Shown here piece by piece: positions 31,610 to 33,936 of a DNA stretch of 33,936 nt; the first letter of the stretch is position 1; each line of letters begins with the position of its first letter. Origin of the DNA: an uncultured Ruminococcus sp. (lineage in GTDB: Bacteria; Bacillota; Clostridia; Oscillospirales; Acutalibacteraceae); assembly GCA_946414115.1 (NCBI GenBank), contig CAMKNF010000003.1, forward strand, positions 1-33,936, given 5' to 3'. The position numbers were made by a program, and so were the translations under genes. Below the pieces are notes generated by a model. It was not told the DNA's origin and did not search any database. It saw nothing but the letters and a program-made list of their open reading frames with translations.

Positions 31610-31760
31610 TTTTACCTCTATCTATATCTTAAATATATATTTTAATTCTACCACCAAAACAATAATATGGCAATTAATTTAAAAATTATAAAACTAAAAA
31701 TATTTCATAGAATAACAAAGCAAAAATGTGAATCGAAGTGTGGTTATACAATTGTTATTG

Positions 31761-31873
31761 TTATAATTCCTCTTTCAATTGTTTTAGAATTTTCTTCAAT
31801 CTCTTTTCTGCGCCTTCGACTGTCAGACCAACTCTCAATGATGCTTCACGGATTGATATTTTCTCCTTGCTTT
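31761..31873 (-). pseudogene. C-terminal remnant of a sigma-factor-like helix-turn-helix protein
   Basis: In a frame different from the gene upstream, the sequence reads KISIREASLRVGLTVEGAEK and ends RLKKILKQLKEEL, followed by TAA. This resembles the region 4 end of a sigma-70-type factor. There is no start. It seems joined by deletion to the zinc-ribbon gene upstream. Nothing else is seen in 31610-31760. Confidence 0.5.
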
Positions 31874-32104
31874 TTAGGCATCGGAGCAAAATTTTCTGGG
31901 GCGAGTCTTTGACGGATTAAGTATCGGCTTTCCGCAGTTTTTGCAAAAACCACTGCTGTTTTTAAGTGACGCAGTGTTAAGTCCATTACGGTAACAATAT
32001 GATTTAATTGCACCGACCGAGAGTCCTGTCTTTTCGGCAATCTGTGTATAGCTACATAACGCCCAACGCATTGTCAGAATAATTTCCTTTTGGCTTTTTG
32101 TCAT
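31874..32104 (-). CDS. Small HTH plus zinc-ribbon protein, C-terminus cut short
   Basis: 76 residues. MTKSQKEIILTMRWALCSYT is followed by QIAEKTGLSVGAIKSYCYRNGL, a helix-turn-helix, then CKNCGKP and KFCSDA, two halves of a zinc ribbon that normally continues CRxxWW. The stop comes right after CSDA, so the last residues are lost. ATG 32104 has AGGAGG upstream. From memory, proteins of this layout are common on clostridial phages and conjugative elements. Probably damaged but may still fold. Confidence 0.68.
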   Translation of the reverse strand: MTKSQKEIILTMRWALCSYTQIAEKTGLSVGAIKSYCYRNGLNTASLKNSSGFCKNCGKPILNPSKTRPRKFCSDA

Positions 32105-32175
32105 AATGGGTATCCTCCTGTAAAGATTTTCTCAACAACCCATCTGGACAAAAAATCTGCGTGTGGCCGAAAAAA

Positions 32176-32220
32176 GCAAAAAAATAATGCCCGTTAGAGA
32201 AATCGATCTCCAACGGGCAT
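32176..32220 (-). terminator. Terminator of the prophage lysis module
   Basis: ATGCCCGTT (32187-32195) pairs with AACGGGCAT (32212-32220), with inner pairing GGAGA/TCTCT; on the minus strand it is followed by TATTTTTTTG. Confidence 0.88.
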
Positions 32221-32241
32221 AAGTGCTTTAAAGATATTCAG

Positions 32242-33165
32242 TTAAATTCTTGTTGTGTAGTCGAGCGCAATCCAGCCGGCACCGCTTTTCAGCTTGCCCC
32301 AGCCTTTGGCTGAACCTGTGCCTTGCTTTGTTTCTACAATGGTGAAAATTCCCTTTCCTGTAAACTTTCCTGTTGCGGCATAGTTTGTGCCGGGGCCTTT
32401 GCGGATGTTTAAATCGGAAATTGAAATCTGCACCTTGAAAGAGCTTGTGCTGTTCGTAACTTTTGATGTGTAAACCGCCTTGCCGCTTTCGTCAAATACG
32501 GAGTACCCCTTGTTTTTGTCAGCACACTTCTTTGCGTTTGACAAATCGTTGAACGCACCCTTTTGCGATTTTTCATCTTTCCAGGTTTTGCGGACACGAT
32601 ATAGTGTTTTCTTTGTTGTAGAAGATGTGCCTAAGCCGAGCTGTGCGTTTACTTCCTTTGCAATCTGACCATGGAGATTGTAGAGATAATCGCCGGGGCA
32701 AGACTTATTAGCGTAGTCACGATGAACGGTCATATTACATCCGTTGAGATGGTTCATCCTCTCTGACTTGTTTGTTGACCACACGAGTTTTTTGATGCCG
32801 TTACGCTTGCAGATGTCTACGAGCAATTTAATCAAGGACTTGTATGCCGCATTGTTTACCCTGTATGGGTGATATGTATCGGACGCAACCTCAATGGTGA
32901 TTGCTCTGTTATCGTTTGATGCAGATGAAGTACACCAGCTGCGGTCCTTTTCCTCAACATACATTCCGATTCGTCCGTCATAGCCGATACCGTAGTTTGA
33001 GCTTGCCTCCTTGCTTGTTGATGCAAAGATTGAGCCGAGGGTTTCAACAGAACACTGACCCACCACGCAGTGAATGGAAATGGTATCAATCTTATGATTT
33101 CTGTTGACGCTCCTGTTAGGTGAAATTCTTGTGTAGTTTACTAATTTACTGTTTGTGTAAGCCAT
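32242..33165 (-). CDS. Phage endolysin: N-acetylmuramoyl-L-alanine amidase with SH3 domain
   Basis: 307 residues. The N-terminal amidase_2 domain (about 1-170) shows zinc ligands in TISIHCVVGQ, and in MTVHRDYANKSCPGDYL near 150. A middle SPOR-like stretch (LYRVRKTW, GYSVFDESGK) and a C-terminal bacterial SH3 domain (DLNIRKGPGTNYAATG) should bind the cell wall. It cuts the amide bond between MurNAc and L-alanine at lysis. AAGGAGAGG precedes ATG 33165. It follows a 28-residue ORF and the holin. Confidence 0.92.
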   Translation of the reverse strand: MAYTNSKLVNYTRISPNRSVNRNHKIDTISIHCVVGQCSVETLGSIFASTSKEASSNYGIGYDGRIGMYVEEKDRSWCTSSASNDNRAITIEVASDTYHPYRVNNAAYKSLIKLLVDICKRNGIKKLVWSTNKSERMNHLNGCNMTVHRDYANKSCPGDYLYNLHGQIAKEVNAQLGLGTSSTTKKTLYRVRKTWKDEKSQKGAFNDLSNAKKCADKNKGYSVFDESGKAVYTSKVTNSTSSFKVQISISDLNIRKGPGTNYAATGKFTGKGIFTIVETKQGTGSAKGWGKLKSGAGWIALDYTTRI

Positions 33166-33167
33166 AG

Positions 33168-33254
33168 TTATTCCTCTCCTTTGTTGTTTGATAAATTTTC
33201 AAGTGTTTCTGCAGGAATGTCCTGCTCAGTTGTGATTACTTTTTCGTCAGCCAT
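33168..33254 (-). CDS. 28-residue ORF between holin and endolysin
   Basis: Reads MADEKVITTEQDIPAETLEN and ends NNKGEE. Its ATG follows the holin stop directly (TAAATG), GGAGG lies upstream, and its own end supplies the amidase ribosome site. It is acidic with no membrane segment. Spacing and ribosome sites argue it is translated; function unknown. Confidence 0.65.
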   Translation of the reverse strand: MADEKVITTEQDIPAETLENLSNNKGEE

Positions 33255-33659
33255 TTACTTTTCCTCCTTGTTGTGTAATTGTGAAAGTACATCCTTTAAT
33301 TTCTGCGGAATCGGAAGTCCGAGATGAGCAGAGTTTTCAAGAATTGAAACTCCTTCATTTGAAAGGTAGACGAAGATTACTGCCGTTCGCAGCACTCCTA
33401 CCTCTTGCAAAATAAACACATCAATCAGATTTGCAATTCCTACAAGTGCGAAAATAAGCACCTTGCGGCAGATTCCTTTAAATCCTATCTCGCTTGAAAG
33501 ATTACGGTCTGCAAAGGCGCACATAAGTCCTGTTATGTAGTCGGTAACTACAAAGGCGATGAGTGCATACAAAAAGCCGTCTGCTCCGCCTAAGAACCAG
33601 CCGAGAAATCCGCCAAGTGCAGAAAATGCGATTTGTATTGCGTTCCAGATTTGTTTCAT
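33255..33659 (-). CDS. Phage holin family protein
   Basis: 134 residues, similar to the TcdE-like/holin_4 group. Hydrophobic segments at about 10-30 (FSALGGFLGWFLGG), 30-48 (YALIAFVVTDYITGLM) and 65-85 (VLIFALVGIANLIDVFI), with a charged C-terminus. ATG 33659 has GGAGG before it; the track start at 33677 is less likely. It forms the membrane lesion that releases the endolysin encoded downstream. Confidence 0.88.
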   Translation of the reverse strand: MKQIWNAIQIAFSALGGFLGWFLGGADGFLYALIAFVVTDYITGLMCAFADRNLSSEIGFKGICRKVLIFALVGIANLIDVFILQEVGVLRTAVIFVYLSNEGVSILENSAHLGLPIPQKLKDVLSQLHNKEEK

Positions 33660-33685
33660 AAAAATTCCTCCATTCATTTTATTTT

Positions 33686-33936
33686 CTATTTTTTAACCCA
33701 CGCATTCCACGAGGAGTTCACCCTTGAACGAATATACATATCAAAAGGTGAATCTCTTGTGGTGTAACGCTGAATTACAAGATTTACGCTGCAGGAAAAC
33801 ACCTCAAGCATACCAAACACAAGTGCCGGATAATTAAGGTTTTCCTGCGGTAATGACCGTCTGAAATAGATGCCGGGTGCAGTCAGCTCGTTAAGGCTGA
33901 CATCATCTGCAATAGCCGACTGTTGAAGTCCCATAA
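33686..33936 (-). CDS. Phage tail fibre or baseplate protein, C-terminal end (continues outside window)
   Basis: The visible 82 or so residues (SLNELTAPGIYFRRS, FSCSVNLVIQRYT, DMYIRSRVNSSWNAWVKK) match the knob-like C-terminal domain of phage tail fibres and R-type pyocins. The ATG at 33934 is almost certainly internal. Its place upstream of the holin fits a tail-to-lysis gene order. Confidence 0.75.
   Translation of the reverse strand, partial: MGLQQSAIADDVSLNELTAPGIYFRRSLPQENLNYPALVFGMLEVFSCSVNLVIQRYTTRDSPFDMYIRSRVNSSWNAWVKK

Noticed and set aside
31667-31920. Plus-strand ORFs of 81 and 60 residues
   Set aside because: No ribosome sites; they oppose the recognisable sigma-like and zinc-ribbon remnants.

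Overview
The window looks like a chromosomal segment from a starch-degrading, spore-forming member of the Oscillospiraceae, most like Ruminococcus bromii or a close relative. Three things point there: a secreted starch-binding protein with a C-terminal type I dockerin (the hallmark of an amylosome), a GH13 amylase next to it, and a clear spoVT. Promoters and ribosome sites are typical low-GC Firmicutes (TTGACA/TATAAT, AGGAGG). No species can be fixed from sequence reading alone.

Layout. 1-1977: end of a lytic transglycosylase gene, an M18 aminopeptidase and tRNA-Arg(ACG). 1978-7240: a mobile or accessory island just downstream of the tRNA. It holds a hairpin-rich non-coding stretch, a promoter-driven putative small RNA, an XRE regulator, a putative antitoxin/zeta toxin pair, a Fic protein, a YafQ/DinJ-type toxin-antitoxin pair and a decayed IS91-like transposase. 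Five copies of a 17-nt palindrome (GTGGACAAATTGTCCAC type) punctuate this island and occur nowhere else I could find. 7274-17336: ordinary core genes (a phosphoribosyltransferase-like gene, a surface protein, dusB, glyA, rarA), then the starch locus (dockerin protein and GH13 amylase), then spoVT.

17587-32104: a second accessory region with an iron-sulfur reductase, small unknown genes, broken HicB and winged-helix remnants, an iteron-like repeat cluster, an orphan type III restriction subunit with a 5'-truncated AlbA/ATPase gene, a frameshifted HEPN-motif gene followed by a structured intergenic element, and a minus-strand cluster of small-molecule modifying enzymes (NUDIX/GNAT, HAD, HD, methyltransferase, GNAT, Tam-like methyltransferase, AraC). 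32176-33936: the lysis end of a prophage on the minus strand (tail fibre end, holin, 28-residue ORF, amidase).

Functionally, the starch locus probably supplies a cell-surface starch-binding subunit and a free amylase. The two accessory regions are dominated by toxin-antitoxin and defence genes in various states of decay. Several otherwise intact genes (Fic, AraC, HAD, a small IS-linked ORF) carry a single in-frame stop. The least explained feature is that the zeta and Fic genes share a C-terminal tail, each followed by the same palindrome; in Fic the tail is cut off by a TAG.
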